The notes under the pieces were generated by a model. The model was not told where the DNA came from and searched no databases. It worked only from the letters and a program-made list of their open reading frames with translations. A program made the translations under genes and the position numbers. 64,000 bases of DNA from Flavobacterium jejuense (GTDB lineage: Bacteria > Bacteroidota > Bacteroidia > Flavobacteriales > Flavobacteriaceae): assembly GCF_006491595.2 (NCBI RefSeq), contig NZ_VEVQ02000007.1:124001-188000 (forward strand), given 5' to 3'. Each line of letters begins with the position of its first letter. Within the stretch, counting starts at the first letter, position 1. This document shows, piece by piece, positions 51,025 through 59,217 of this stretch.

Positions 51025-51032
51025 TATCTTTG
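51025..51032 (+). promoter_or_regulatory. -7 promoter element of dnaG
   Basis: TATCTTTG matches TAnnTTTG, 20 nt before the TTG start of dnaG at 51053. Confidence 0.5.
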
Positions 51033-51052
51033 TCCCTTAAAACTTAAAGTAA

Positions 51053-53029
51053 TTGATTGCAAAATCCACCATAGAAAATGTATTTGAGACAGCTCGTGTT
51101 GAAGAAGTAATTGGAGACTTTGTTCAATTAAAACGATCTGGAAGTAATTTAAAGGGATTGAGTCCTTTTGTAGATGAAAAATCTCCTTCTTTTATGGTCT
51201 CTCCTGTAAAGCAAATTTGGAAAGACTTTTCTTCTGGTAAAGGAGGTAATGTAGTAACTTTTTTGATGGAACATGAGCATTTTAGTTATCCTGAATCCAT
51301 AAAATATTTAGCAAAAAAATACAATATTGAAATAGAGGAAACTGTTCAAACTAATGAAGATTTGGCTGTTGCCAATGAAAAAGAAAGTATGTACTTAGTT
51401 TCTGAGTTTGCTAATAAGTATTTACATAATGCATTATTAAATACAGAAGAGGGGAAAGCTATTGGTCTTACTTATTTTAAAGAAAGAGGTTTTACAAATG
51501 ATACTATTTCGAAGTTTAGTTTAGGATATTCACCTAATTCTTGGGATGCTTTTACAAGTGTAGCTTTAGGAAAAGGATATAAATTAGAGTTTCTTGAAAA
51601 AACGGGTCTAACTATTGTAAAGGAGGAGAAACAATTTGACCGATTTAGAGGTAGAGTTATGTTCCCTATACAAAGTATGAGTGGGAGAATTTTAGGCTTT
51701 GGAGGACGTATTTTAACTAATGATAAAAAAGCAGCTAAATATGTGAATTCTCCTGAAAGTGAAATTTATCATAAAAGTAAGGTGCTTTATGGAATCTATC
51801 ATGCTAAGCAAGCTATAGCAAAACAAGATAATTGCTATTTAGTAGAAGGATATACAGATGTAATTCAATTTAATCAAGCAGGAATAGAAAATGTTGTGGC
51901 ATCTTCTGGCACAGCTTTAACGCCAGACCAAATACGCTTAGTAAGTCGCTTGACTAAAAATATAACTGTTCTTTTTGATGGTGATGCAGCTGGTCTTAGA
52001 GCGTCTATAAGAGGAATTGATCTAATTTTAGAGGCTGGAATGAACGTAAGAGTTTGTGCTTTTCCAGATGGAGAAGATCCAGATAGTTTTGCTAAGAAAA
52101 CACCATATGATAAATTGGTTTTGTTTTTAGAAGAAAATGCAAAAGATTTTATTCAATTCAAGGCTTCTCTTTTAATGAAAGAAGCTAAAAGCGATCCTAT
52201 AAAGAAAGCTGATTTGATCCGTGATATGGTTGTTAGTATTTCGAAAATTCCAGATAGAATAAAACAAGAAGTTTATCTGCAAGAATGTTCAAGAATTATG
52301 GATATTTCTGAAGATGTATTATTTAATACATTGGCACAAATTGATAAGAAAGATGTGTCCGATACAAATAAGAAATTCAAAGAAGAACAAAAAGCGTTTC
52401 AAGTTCATAAAAACGATGAAGGAATAGTTGAAACTAAGGTTGATATCCAAGATGAATTAGAAAGAAAAATCATTGAAATCTTATTATTGTACGGTAATGT
52501 AGAAGAGGAATTTGAAGATGTTTTAATTAAAGCGAATGAGGAAGGAGAATTAGTGGAAGTAAAAGAGCTGAATACTTATAAAGTTTTTAATCGTATTTAT
52601 TTGAGTTTACAAGAAGATGAAATTGAGTTAGCAAATCCAGTTTTTCAAGCCATATATTCAGATATTATCAATTATTATAATCAGGTTGAAAATTTTGACA
52701 TTGAAAGTTACTTAAAGCAAATTAATCCAGAAATTGCTAGTGAAGTTACTTCTATTTTAATGAATGAAGAAAGAGAAGTTTTGCATAATTGGGAATCTCA
52801 ACAAATTATTGTTAAGTTAAAAGATAAAACAATAGGGCAATATGTTACAGAAACCATTTTGACATTAAGATGGTATTGGGTTAATAAAATTATTGAAGAA
52901 TTGAAAATAGAGGTTTCTACAACAAATAAAGAGGATAATTCCGAAACCTTATCTATGGTTATGGATTATTTAGGTTTAACTAATATGTTTTCAAAAAAAT
53001 TAGGAAGAGTAATGAGTAGATATACTTAA
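51053..53029 (+). CDS. dnaG: DNA primase, TTG start, zinc-binding cysteines lost
   Basis: This enzyme makes RNA primers for replication. The N-terminal CHC2-type domain keeps the fold pattern (SPFVDEKSPSFMVSPVKQIWKDFSSGKGGN), but all four expected zinc ligands are replaced (S37, V40, D58, S61). The catalytic TOPRIM domain is normal, with YLVEGYTDVIQF and the acidic VLFDGDAAG, then FPDGEDPDSF. The C-terminal part (about 430-658) is helical and would contact DnaB. The start is TTG at 51053 (MIAKSTIENVFETARVEEVIGDF, the usual family start). The 3' end overlaps the convergent regulator gene by 4 nt. Length 658. Confidence 0.95.
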   Translation: MIAKSTIENVFETARVEEVIGDFVQLKRSGSNLKGLSPFVDEKSPSFMVSPVKQIWKDFSSGKGGNVVTFLMEHEHFSYPESIKYLAKKYNIEIEETVQTNEDLAVANEKESMYLVSEFANKYLHNALLNTEEGKAIGLTYFKERGFTNDTISKFSLGYSPNSWDAFTSVALGKGYKLEFLEKTGLTIVKEEKQFDRFRGRVMFPIQSMSGRILGFGGRILTNDKKAAKYVNSPESEIYHKSKVLYGIYHAKQAIAKQDNCYLVEGYTDVIQFNQAGIENVVASSGTALTPDQIRLVSRLTKNITVLFDGDAAGLRASIRGIDLILEAGMNVRVCAFPDGEDPDSFAKKTPYDKLVLFLEENAKDFIQFKASLLMKEAKSDPIKKADLIRDMVVSISKIPDRIKQEVYLQECSRIMDISEDVLFNTLAQIDKKDVSDTNKKFKEEQKAFQVHKNDEGIVETKVDIQDELERKIIEILLLYGNVEEEFEDVLIKANEEGELVEVKELNTYKVFNRIYLSLQEDEIELANPVFQAIYSDIINYYNQVENFDIESYLKQINPEIASEVTSILMNEEREVLHNWESQQIIVKLKDKTIGQYVTETILTLRWYWVNKIIEELKIEVSTTNKEDNSETLSMVMDYLGLTNMFSKKLGRVMSRYT

Positions 53030-53655
53030 ATGACATCCAGGCTCTTTGCTTTGCTTAATAAATCTACTAAATTAGTTACATTTAATTTAGCTAAAAGACG
53101 TAATTTGTAGGTACTTATCGTTTTTTCGTCGAGGCCCAAAATTTCAGCAATTTCTTTATTCTTTTTGCCTTCATTTAAATAACGGAGCACTTCAATTTCT
53201 CTAGTAGATAACTTCTTGAATAAGCGATCTGATTTTTTTCCTTTAGATAAAATGTCGATATTTTTTCTAACTGTTTCACTAAAAATAATAACTCCTTGGT
53301 ATACTTTAATAATAGCATTTTCTAGTTCTGCTAAAGTGATATTCTTTAAAATATAAGCGGAAACACCTGCTTTAATGGCTGTTGGAGCATACATTTTCTC
53401 AGAGACAGCTGTAAAAAGTATAAATTTGGTTGTAGGATACTCTTTAAGCAACGTTTTAATGTCTCTTATACTTGAGATTCCTTTGAGCTCAAATTCCAAA
53501 AGAACAATATCAATAGGTTTTGTTTGTAAAACACTATTAAGACTTTCTAAGTCATTTGCATTAGCCATAATATGTATGGTTGAATGATCATTAAAATACG
53601 ATTTTATTCCTTGTACAACCACTGGCTGATTGTCAGCAACACAAATTTTTATCAT
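53026..53655 (-). CDS. NarL/FixJ-type response regulator with Glu at the phosphoacceptor site
   Basis: This 209-residue regulator has an N-terminal receiver (residues 1-115) and a C-terminal LuxR-type helix-turn-helix (LSTREIEVLRYLNEGKKNKEIAEILGLDEKTISTYKLRLLAKL, about 150-192). In the receiver the phosphoacceptor segment reads IVLLEFELKG, with E54 in place of Asp. The acidic pair at the N-terminus is reduced to A7-D8 (CVADNQP). The Thr (LFTAVS) and Lys (YILKN) switch residues remain. It may act without phosphorylation, or in a fixed active-like state. No histidine kinase is next to it. It overlaps dnaG by 4 nt at the 3' end. Confidence 0.9.
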   Translation of the reverse strand: MIKICVADNQPVVVQGIKSYFNDHSTIHIMANANDLESLNSVLQTKPIDIVLLEFELKGISSIRDIKTLLKEYPTTKFILFTAVSEKMYAPTAIKAGVSAYILKNITLAELENAIIKVYQGVIIFSETVRKNIDILSKGKKSDRLFKKLSTREIEVLRYLNEGKKNKEIAEILGLDEKTISTYKLRLLAKLNVTNLVDLLSKAKSLDVI

Positions 53656-53695
53656 GACTCTGAAGTGTTAATTAAAAAATAGTGAACTTATATTT

Positions 53696-53703
53696 CAAAG
53701 TTA
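53696..53703 (-). promoter_or_regulatory. -7 promoter element of the response regulator gene
   Basis: TAACTTTG on minus, 40 nt before the ATG at 53655, matches TAnnTTTG. Confidence 0.45.
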
Positions 53704-53752
53704 AGAAAAAAAATGTAATTACTTGTTAATTAATTAAGTAATATGTCGAAAG

Positions 53753-54559
53753 TCATTTATATTCCTTTGGAATAGTGCATACTGGGATTGGATTCATTTT
53801 ATGTTGATTAATTTGATTCAAACGTTTGTAGATTGAAAAAACGATAGCTTCTCTTCCAGAAAAATCAGCAATTGTTTTTCCACTTTCATCTTCACGCATA
53901 GCCCATTCTAATTCATCATAATTAGCTCCTATTTGATCTTCATCACTTCTATCATCACCAAATAAACCATCAGTAGGTTTAGCTTTTAAAATACTATCTG
54001 GAACATTTAAGTATGCAGCTAGTAAACGAACTTCGCTTTTCATTAAATCTGCAATCGGACTTACATCAACTCCTCCATCACCATATTTTGTGTAAAAACC
54101 GACACCAAAATCTTCTACTTTATTGCCTGTTCCAGTAACGAGTAAACCTTGTGTTCCAGCAAAATAATATAAGGTAGTCATCCGTAACCGAGCTCTAGTG
54201 TTGGCTAAAGATAAATGTAAGGCAGCTTCGTTTTCTATAGTGGATACTTGATTTTTAAAAGTTTCAAAAACAGGTGTTAAATCGGCTCTTTCACTACTTA
54301 CATTAGAAAAACGTGCTTTCAATTGCTTAATATGTTCATTGGCTCTTGAAACATGACTTTCTGCCTGATGAATAGGCATCTCTACGCAAAGTGTAGGTAA
54401 TCCAGTTTGTGCGCAAAGTGTTGAGGTTAATGCACTGTCAATTCCTCCAGAAATACCCACAACAAATCCATTCATTTTTGCGTTAGTAGCATAGTCAAGC
54501 AACCATCTTACAATATATTTGTTGATTTTTTCAGTATTAAAAGAAATTGAATTTGTCAT
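53753..54559 (-). CDS. nadE: NH3-dependent NAD+ synthetase
   Basis: This enzyme amidates deamido-NAD to NAD+ using ATP and ammonia. The PP-loop GISGGIDSALTSTLC near residue 36 and the later TGTGNKVEDFGVGFYTKYGDGGVDVSPIADLMKSEVR are diagnostic. At 268 residues it has no glutaminase domain, so ammonia is the nitrogen donor. It lies between the regulator gene (same strand) and gldB (divergent), a neighbourhood I recall from other flavobacteria. Confidence 0.95.
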   Translation of the reverse strand: MTNSISFNTEKINKYIVRWLLDYATNAKMNGFVVGISGGIDSALTSTLCAQTGLPTLCVEMPIHQAESHVSRANEHIKQLKARFSNVSSERADLTPVFETFKNQVSTIENEAALHLSLANTRARLRMTTLYYFAGTQGLLVTGTGNKVEDFGVGFYTKYGDGGVDVSPIADLMKSEVRLLAAYLNVPDSILKAKPTDGLFGDDRSDEDQIGANYDELEWAMREDESGKTIADFSGREAIVFSIYKRLNQINQHKMNPIPVCTIPKEYK

Positions 54560-54589
54560 TTTTTTAAGAAAATTTAATTAGGTAAACAG

Positions 54590-54597
54590 TATATTTG
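54590..54597 (+). promoter_or_regulatory. -7 promoter element of gldB-gldC
   Basis: TATATTTG matches TAnnTTTG, 62 nt before the gldB ATG. Confidence 0.5.
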
Positions 54598-54659
54598 CGC
54601 TTTTATTTTTATGAAATTTTTAATTTCTATTTTGTATAAAATTATAAAAAATACCCAAT

Positions 54660-55616
54660 ATGAAAAAGCTTTTAGTGTTTTCAGTTTTCGTTTTATTATT
54701 TTCTTGTAAAAAGGAGGATAAAATTGAAGAAAAAGTAGCTGAGATACCTGTTCAGTTTAAAGTTGAGCGTTTTGATAAGTTATTTTATGAGTCAAAACCT
54801 AATGATTTAGAACAAATAAAAGCCAAATACCCTTTTTTATTTCCAGAAGGAAATGAAGATTCTGTTTGGACTAATAAATTAAAAGATCCTTTATTACAAG
54901 AATTGTATAAGGAAGTGATTAAAAAATATCCAACAACGGAAAAAATAGAAAATGATTTGGAAGGTTTTTTTCAACATGTTCAATATTATTATCCTAAATA
55001 TAAAACTCCAAGAGTAATAACTTTAATCTCTGAAGTTGATAGAGAAGCAAAAGCGATTTATACTGATTCTATTGCTTTTATATCTTTAGATTGTTATTTA
55101 GGAAAAGAGCATCCTTTTTACGCAGATTTTTCTGACTACCAAAGAGAAACGTTTGAAGAAAATCAAATCCTTCCAGATTTGGTCTCTAGTTTTTGTTATG
55201 GAAAAATCGCAAGGCCTTTGGATAGAAGTTTACTTTCTTTGATGGTTTACCATGGAAAAGAATTATATATGAAAGATAAATTAATCCCAAGTTATTCAGA
55301 TGCAGCTAAAATTGGTTACACGGAACAACAATTAGAGTGGTGTAAAGAAAATGAATATCAAATGTGGAGTTATTTTATAGAGAATAATTTGTTGTATGAA
55401 ACTAATACGAAAAATGAGTTCCGATTTGTCAATGAAGCTCCTTTTTCTAAATTTTATTTAGAAATTGATAATGAATCTCCTGGTCGAGTTGGTCAGTGGT
55501 TAGGCTGGCAAATAGTAAGAAGCTATATGGAGCACAATGATGTTTCTGTAGAACAATTGTTGGCAACTGATGCTAAAACAATTTTTGAACAATCTAAATA
55601 TAAACCTAATAAATAA
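54660..55616 (+). CDS. gldB: Gliding motility lipoprotein GldB
   Basis: This 318-residue lipoprotein (lipobox LFSC, C16) belongs to the GldB family needed for gliding in Flavobacterium. Recognisable runs are FKVERFDKLFYE, YPFLFPEGNEDSVW, AFISLDCYLGKEHPFYADF and APGRVGQWLGWQIV-like ESPGRVGQWLGWQIVRSYM at the C-terminus. The D-x-Y-L-G and R-x-G-x-W patterns recall the DUF2268 (Zn-protease-like) fold, but without a clear HExxH. It overlaps gldC by 1 nt (TAATG), so both are made from one message. Confidence 0.93.
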   Translation: MKKLLVFSVFVLLFSCKKEDKIEEKVAEIPVQFKVERFDKLFYESKPNDLEQIKAKYPFLFPEGNEDSVWTNKLKDPLLQELYKEVIKKYPTTEKIENDLEGFFQHVQYYYPKYKTPRVITLISEVDREAKAIYTDSIAFISLDCYLGKEHPFYADFSDYQRETFEENQILPDLVSSFCYGKIARPLDRSLLSLMVYHGKELYMKDKLIPSYSDAAKIGYTEQQLEWCKENEYQMWSYFIENNLLYETNTKNEFRFVNEAPFSKFYLEIDNESPGRVGQWLGWQIVRSYMEHNDVSVEQLLATDAKTIFEQSKYKPNK

Positions 55617-55948
55617 TGGCAAAAACGATAACCTCTGAAATTAAATTTTTAGTAGAATTAGATGAAAACAGAGTTCCTGAAAAATTAACTTGGACAGCTC
55701 AAGATGGTGGTGTAGATAATGAAGAAGCAAAAGCAATGATGGTTTCTTTATGGGATGCAAAAGCACAAGAGACGCTACGAATTGATTTGTGGACAAAAGA
55801 GATGCCAGTAGATGAAATGAAACTTTTCTTTCATCAAACACTCGTTGCTATGACGGATACTTTTCAACGAGCAACAAATGACGAAAAAATGTCGGCAACT
55901 ATGAAAGATTTTTGCGATTATTTCGCAGAAAAATTAGAATTGAAATAA
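55616..55948 (+). CDS. gldC: Gliding motility protein GldC
   Basis: This 110-residue soluble protein encoded directly after gldB matches GldC (SEIKFLVELDENRVPEKLTWTAQDGG, AKAMMVSLWDAK, LRIDLWTKEMPVDEMKLFFHQTL). GldC is known to enhance gliding in Flavobacterium johnsoniae and is not strictly essential there. It has no signal peptide or membrane segment. A strong terminator follows. Confidence 0.94.
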   Translation: MAKTITSEIKFLVELDENRVPEKLTWTAQDGGVDNEEAKAMMVSLWDAKAQETLRIDLWTKEMPVDEMKLFFHQTLVAMTDTFQRATNDEKMSATMKDFCDYFAEKLELK

Positions 55949-55956
55949 TAAAAATA

Positions 55957-55982
55957 AAAGCCCGAAAATTTTCGGGCTTTTT
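55957..55982 (+). terminator. Terminator after gldC
   Basis: AAAGCCCGAAAA / TTTTCGGGCTTT forms a 12-bp self-complementary hairpin (a minimal loop forms from its centre) followed by Ts. It may also end the convergent DUF3829 gene. Confidence 0.9.
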
Positions 55983-56001
55983 ATGTTTTACTTAATGGTA
56001 G

Positions 56002-56940
56002 TTACATTACAAAACTATTATAATCCCCTAAAACACTGCTGTATTCCCTATTGAATTCTTCATAATCTCTATCTGATATTTCACCATCTCTTTTGGTTTT
56101 TCTCAAGACTCCCAGCATTTTCTCAATTTCATCATAAAAATTATTAAAACTATTTAGCTTGTTTTGTTTTACTAAATTTTTAGTTTCCATTTTTTTACTT
56201 TCGTTAAATCGCTCTTCTAATAAAAGATAAGATTTTTCTACTGAAGCAATAGGGGTTTCTGGATTAGCAATTAAATCAGCTAATTCATCAACAATCTTTA
56301 ATGTTTTTTTAGCATGTAGAATTTCTTTTTTCAATGGGTGATCTTTTAATACTTCTTTTTCAGCTACTTCCATAGTAGGTTCAATTAAATTAAAAAAAGC
56401 ATCTCTATTAGAATAAAATGAATCACTATTGGATTTCATTTTTGAAATTAACACTTCACCTTTAGCCCAGTTGTCGTCTTTGAAATCTTCATTGGAATAA
56501 TAACTTTTAAAATCATTATATGCTTCTTTAACAGAAGTGTAAGAAGAAGACATGTCTTCGATTAATGGTTTTACTTTTTCTGCTATATCATTTTCAAAAA
56601 AGTCACTTGGTTTTAACAAATCTACTTGATTGCTTCCATAACCTACTTTTGTATTTGGGTCTATTCCCATAAAAGCAGTCCAAGTTAAAATACTTGAGGT
56701 TTTCCTTTTGTTCTTTACCATTTCAGATAAAGTGATAAAGTCTCTTTTTAAAAGGGCGTTGACTTTTTTTGAGCTGTTATTGTCATACTCAATTACAGCA
56801 TTAAAATAATTAATTGCAGTTGAAGCTTTACTTTCTTCGGATGAGTCTCCTAAAATAGAGTTAAGGCTAGAATTTGATTCTCCTTGCTTACAGCCAATAA
56901 AAGAAGTTAACAAAAGTGAAAGAATTAGAATTTTTTTCAT
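56002..56940 (-). CDS. DUF3829 family lipoprotein
   Basis: This 312-residue lipoprotein has the signal MKKILILSLLLTSFIGC (C17). The mature part is nearly all helix and fits DUF3829 (YiiG-like): INYFNAVIEYDNNSSKKVNALL, then AYNDFKSYYSNEDFKDDNWAKG, and helical Lys/Glu-rich segments to the end. The function is unknown. I start it at the ATG at 56940; the frame extends to a GTG at 56979, which would put 13 residues before the lipoprotein signal and overlap engB. It is downstream of engB on the same strand. Confidence 0.85.
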   Translation of the reverse strand: MKKILILSLLLTSFIGCKQGESNSSLNSILGDSSEESKASTAINYFNAVIEYDNNSSKKVNALLKRDFITLSEMVKNKRKTSSILTWTAFMGIDPNTKVGYGSNQVDLLKPSDFFENDIAEKVKPLIEDMSSSYTSVKEAYNDFKSYYSNEDFKDDNWAKGEVLISKMKSNSDSFYSNRDAFFNLIEPTMEVAEKEVLKDHPLKKEILHAKKTLKIVDELADLIANPETPIASVEKSYLLLEERFNESKKMETKNLVKQNKLNSFNNFYDEIEKMLGVLRKTKRDGEISDRDYEEFNREYSSVLGDYNSFVM

Positions 56941-56968
56941 GTTTTTTAGTTTTTTTGCAAAATTACAA

Positions 56969-57589
56969 TTAAAAACCACTATTTTCTTTAAAAAATTGTT
57001 GGTTTATTTCATCAATAAAAGCTAATAGCTCTTCTTTTCCTGTTGATTCTGATGAAGAGGTAATAAAATGTTGAGGCATTTCTTCCCATCCATTTGCTAA
57101 TACTTTTTTATTATATGCTGCTACATTTTTTTGTGCCGTTACTTTTCCTATTTTATCAGCTTTGGTAAAAATAATACAAAAAGGAATGCCTGTCTCTCCT
57201 AGGTAATTAATGAATTCTAAATCAATTTTTTGAGCTTCTAGTCTAATGTCTATTAGTACAAATGCACAAACTAATTGTTCTCTAGTTTCAAAATAATCAG
57301 TTATAAACTTTTGAAAGACTTCTTTGGTTTTTTTAGAGACTCTAGCATAGCCATAACCTGGTAAATCTACTAAATACCAATTTAGATTTATTTTAAAATG
57401 ATTAATTAACTGAGTTTTTCCTGGTTTTCCAGAGGTTTTAGCTAAGTTTTTATGATTGGTAAGCATATTTATTAGAGAAGATTTTCCTACATTAGATCTT
57501 CCTATGAAAGCATATTCTGGTAAAGGTTCGTTCGGACATTTACTTACTTCAGAATTACTAATGATAAACTCAGCACTTGTTATTTTCAT
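56969..57589 (-). CDS. engB: Ribosome biogenesis GTP-binding protein EngB/YsxC
   Basis: This 206-residue GTPase takes part in assembly of the large ribosomal subunit. G1 is GRSNVGKSS (G30-S38), G3 is DLPGYGYA, G4 is TKAD, and G5 is SSS near residue 180 (FITSSSESTG). Its length is typical. It lies between the hydrolase gene (upstream, minus strand) and the DUF3829 gene. Confidence 0.95.
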   Translation of the reverse strand: MKITSAEFIISNSEVSKCPNEPLPEYAFIGRSNVGKSSLINMLTNHKNLAKTSGKPGKTQLINHFKINLNWYLVDLPGYGYARVSKKTKEVFQKFITDYFETREQLVCAFVLIDIRLEAQKIDLEFINYLGETGIPFCIIFTKADKIGKVTAQKNVAAYNKKVLANGWEEMPQHFITSSSESTGKEELLAFIDEINQQFFKENSGF

Positions 57590-57604
57590 CTTTTTTTTAA
57601 ACTG

Positions 57605-57627
57605 AAATTCCCCATGTAGGGGAATTT
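57605..57627 (-). terminator. Hairpin between the hydrolase gene and engB
   Basis: AAATTCCCC-ATGTA-GGGGAATTT is a perfect 9-bp stem. The T tract on minus is not immediate (CAGTTTAAAA), so termination after the hydrolase gene would be partial; it may only attenuate read-through into engB. Confidence 0.55.
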
Positions 57628-57630
57628 TTA

Positions 57631-58386
57631 TTATATATTATTTTTTTCTAGCCAATGAAGTAATAAAGTATTAAATTCATCTGGATGTTCCATCATAGCT
57701 GCGTGTCCACATTTATCAATCCAATATAATTCTGAATTAGGTAATAATTTATTAAATTCTTCTGCTACTTCAGGAGGTGTTACTTTGTCATTTTTACCCC
57801 ATATGATACATGTTGGTGTTTGCATGTTAGGTAAATCTTTTGCCATATTATGACGTATAGCGCTTTTAGCAATAGTTAAAGTTTTGATTAGTTTAATTCT
57901 GTCATTTACAGTTGCGAAAACTTCATCAACTATTTCTTTTGTAGCGACTTTGGGATCATAAAATACATCTTCACTTTTTTTCTTAATGTATTCATAATCT
58001 CCTCTTTTTGGATAACTTTCACCCATACCGCTTTCATATAGCCCTGAGCTTCCAGTAATCACTAATCCTTTCATTAATTCAGGATACATTTTTGAGTGAT
58101 ATAATGCAATGTGTCCTCCTAAAGAATTTCCAAGTAAAATTACTTTATCGTATCCTTTGTAAATGATGAAATCTTTTACAAATTTTGAAAAAGCTTTTAC
58201 ATTAGTCTTTAAAATATTTTGTGTGTATAATGGTAGTTCAGGAATAACTACTTTATATCCTTTTTTTGGAAAAAAATCAGCTACAGCTTCAAAGTTACTT
58301 AAGCCGCCCATTAACCCATGTAAAACAATTATTGGGGTTCCTTCTCCAGATTCAAAATAGGTATACTTACTTTCTTTCTTTAACAT
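57631..58386 (-). CDS. Alpha/beta hydrolase
   Basis: This 251-residue alpha/beta-hydrolase-fold protein has no signal peptide. The oxyanion region is VLHGLMGG, the nucleophile elbow is GNSLGGH (Ser about residue 88), the acid is probably Asp in IWGKNDKVTPP, and the His lies in CGHAAMMEHP near the C-terminus. It resembles esterases and the MhpC-like group, but the substrate is open. It lies upstream of engB on minus and is divergent from mraZ. Confidence 0.9.
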   Translation of the reverse strand: MLKKESKYTYFESGEGTPIIVLHGLMGGLSNFEAVADFFPKKGYKVVIPELPLYTQNILKTNVKAFSKFVKDFIIYKGYDKVILLGNSLGGHIALYHSKMYPELMKGLVITGSSGLYESGMGESYPKRGDYEYIKKKSEDVFYDPKVATKEIVDEVFATVNDRIKLIKTLTIAKSAIRHNMAKDLPNMQTPTCIIWGKNDKVTPPEVAEEFNKLLPNSELYWIDKCGHAAMMEHPDEFNTLLLHWLEKNNI

Positions 58387-58420
58387 AAAATGAATTTCAA
58401 ATTTATTTCTGAAATTTTGA

Positions 58421-58428
58421 CAAATATA
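58421..58428 (-). promoter_or_regulatory. -7 promoter element of the hydrolase gene
   Basis: TATATTTG on minus matches TAnnTTTG, 34 nt before the ATG at 58386. A second match, TAAATTTG, lies at 58398-58405, 11 nt before the ATG. Either could be used. Confidence 0.45.
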
Positions 58429-58673
58429 AGATTTTATATAGTAATTAAAAGCAATTGAAAAAAACTATTTGAAAACACCTTTTTATTTTGTTTGTAGTAT
58501 AAGTTTTTAGTTTTCAATAGTTTTTTTTCTTTAAGAGATGTTCTGTTTTTTGTGATGCTATTTCTTAAGTCTCTTTTTTTTTGAAATAAAAGTAGTAATT
58601 GGACTAAAATTCAAAGGTAATTAGTTAGGGTTGAGAGTATTTATTTGAGTTTCAAAGGGAAAAACTTATCAAC

Positions 58674-58700
58674 AAAGTGGTGCTAAGTGGTAAAAAGTGG
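58674..58700 (+). promoter_or_regulatory. Triple MraZ box upstream of mraZ
   Basis: The core AAGTGG occurs at 58675, 58685 and 58695, exactly 10 bp apart, as AAAGTGG, TAAGTGG and AAAGTGG, each followed by T. MraZ is known to bind short direct repeats of this kind with a 10-bp period ahead of dcw operons (TGGG-type in E. coli, AAAGTG-type in Mycoplasma). The boxes lie just upstream of the -7 element, covering the -33 region, so autoregulation by MraZ is likely. Confidence 0.8.
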
Positions 58701-58711
58701 TAATTTTTTTT

Positions 58712-58719
58712 TAAATTTG
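58712..58719 (+). promoter_or_regulatory. -7 promoter element of the dcw cluster
   Basis: TAAATTTG matches TAnnTTTG, 24 nt before the mraZ start at 58744 and 11 nt after the last MraZ box. Confidence 0.65.
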
Positions 58720-58743
58720 TCAATATTCTAACGAAAAAATGAA

Positions 58744-59217
58744 TTGTTGAAATCATTTATTGGTACATATGAATGCAAGGTAGATGCAAAAGGTAGATTG
58801 ATGCTTCCTACTTCTCTAAAGAAACAATTCGGTTCTTTAGAGGATGGCTTTGTTTTAAAGCGTTCTGTTTTTCAGCCTTGTTTGGAGTTGTATCCTATGT
58901 GTGAATGGAATAGAATGATGCAGAAAATCAATAAGTTGAATCGTTTTGTAAAAAAGAATAATGACTTTATTCGTCGATTTACGGCAGGAGTAAAAATGGT
59001 TGAAATTGATAGCAACGGGAGATTGTTGATTCCTAAAGATTTAGTGGTTTTTGCTAAGATTGATAAAGATATAGTGTTGTCTTCAGCTGTGAATATTATA
59101 GAGGTTTGGGATAAAGATTTATACGAAGGTGTTATTGAAAACGCTGCTGATGATTTTGCAGATTTAGCAGAAGAAGTAATGGGTAATTTAATTGATGATG
59201 AAGATGGAATATCATAA
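58744..59217 (+). CDS. mraZ: Transcriptional regulator MraZ, TTG start
   Basis: This 157-residue regulator is built of two SpoVT/AbrB-like halves, each with a DAKGRLMLP or DSNGRLLIP core (about residues 14-24 and 93-103). It forms rings and binds the repeats in front of its own operon. There is no in-frame ATG at the family start (FIGTYECKVDAKGRL). The only candidates are TTG at 58744 or 58747; an upstream ATG (58739) is out of frame. It overlaps rsmH by 23 nt at its end. Confidence 0.93.
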   Translation: MLKSFIGTYECKVDAKGRLMLPTSLKKQFGSLEDGFVLKRSVFQPCLELYPMCEWNRMMQKINKLNRFVKKNNDFIRRFTAGVKMVEIDSNGRLLIPKDLVVFAKIDKDIVLSSAVNIIEVWDKDLYEGVIENAADDFADLAEEVMGNLIDDEDGIS

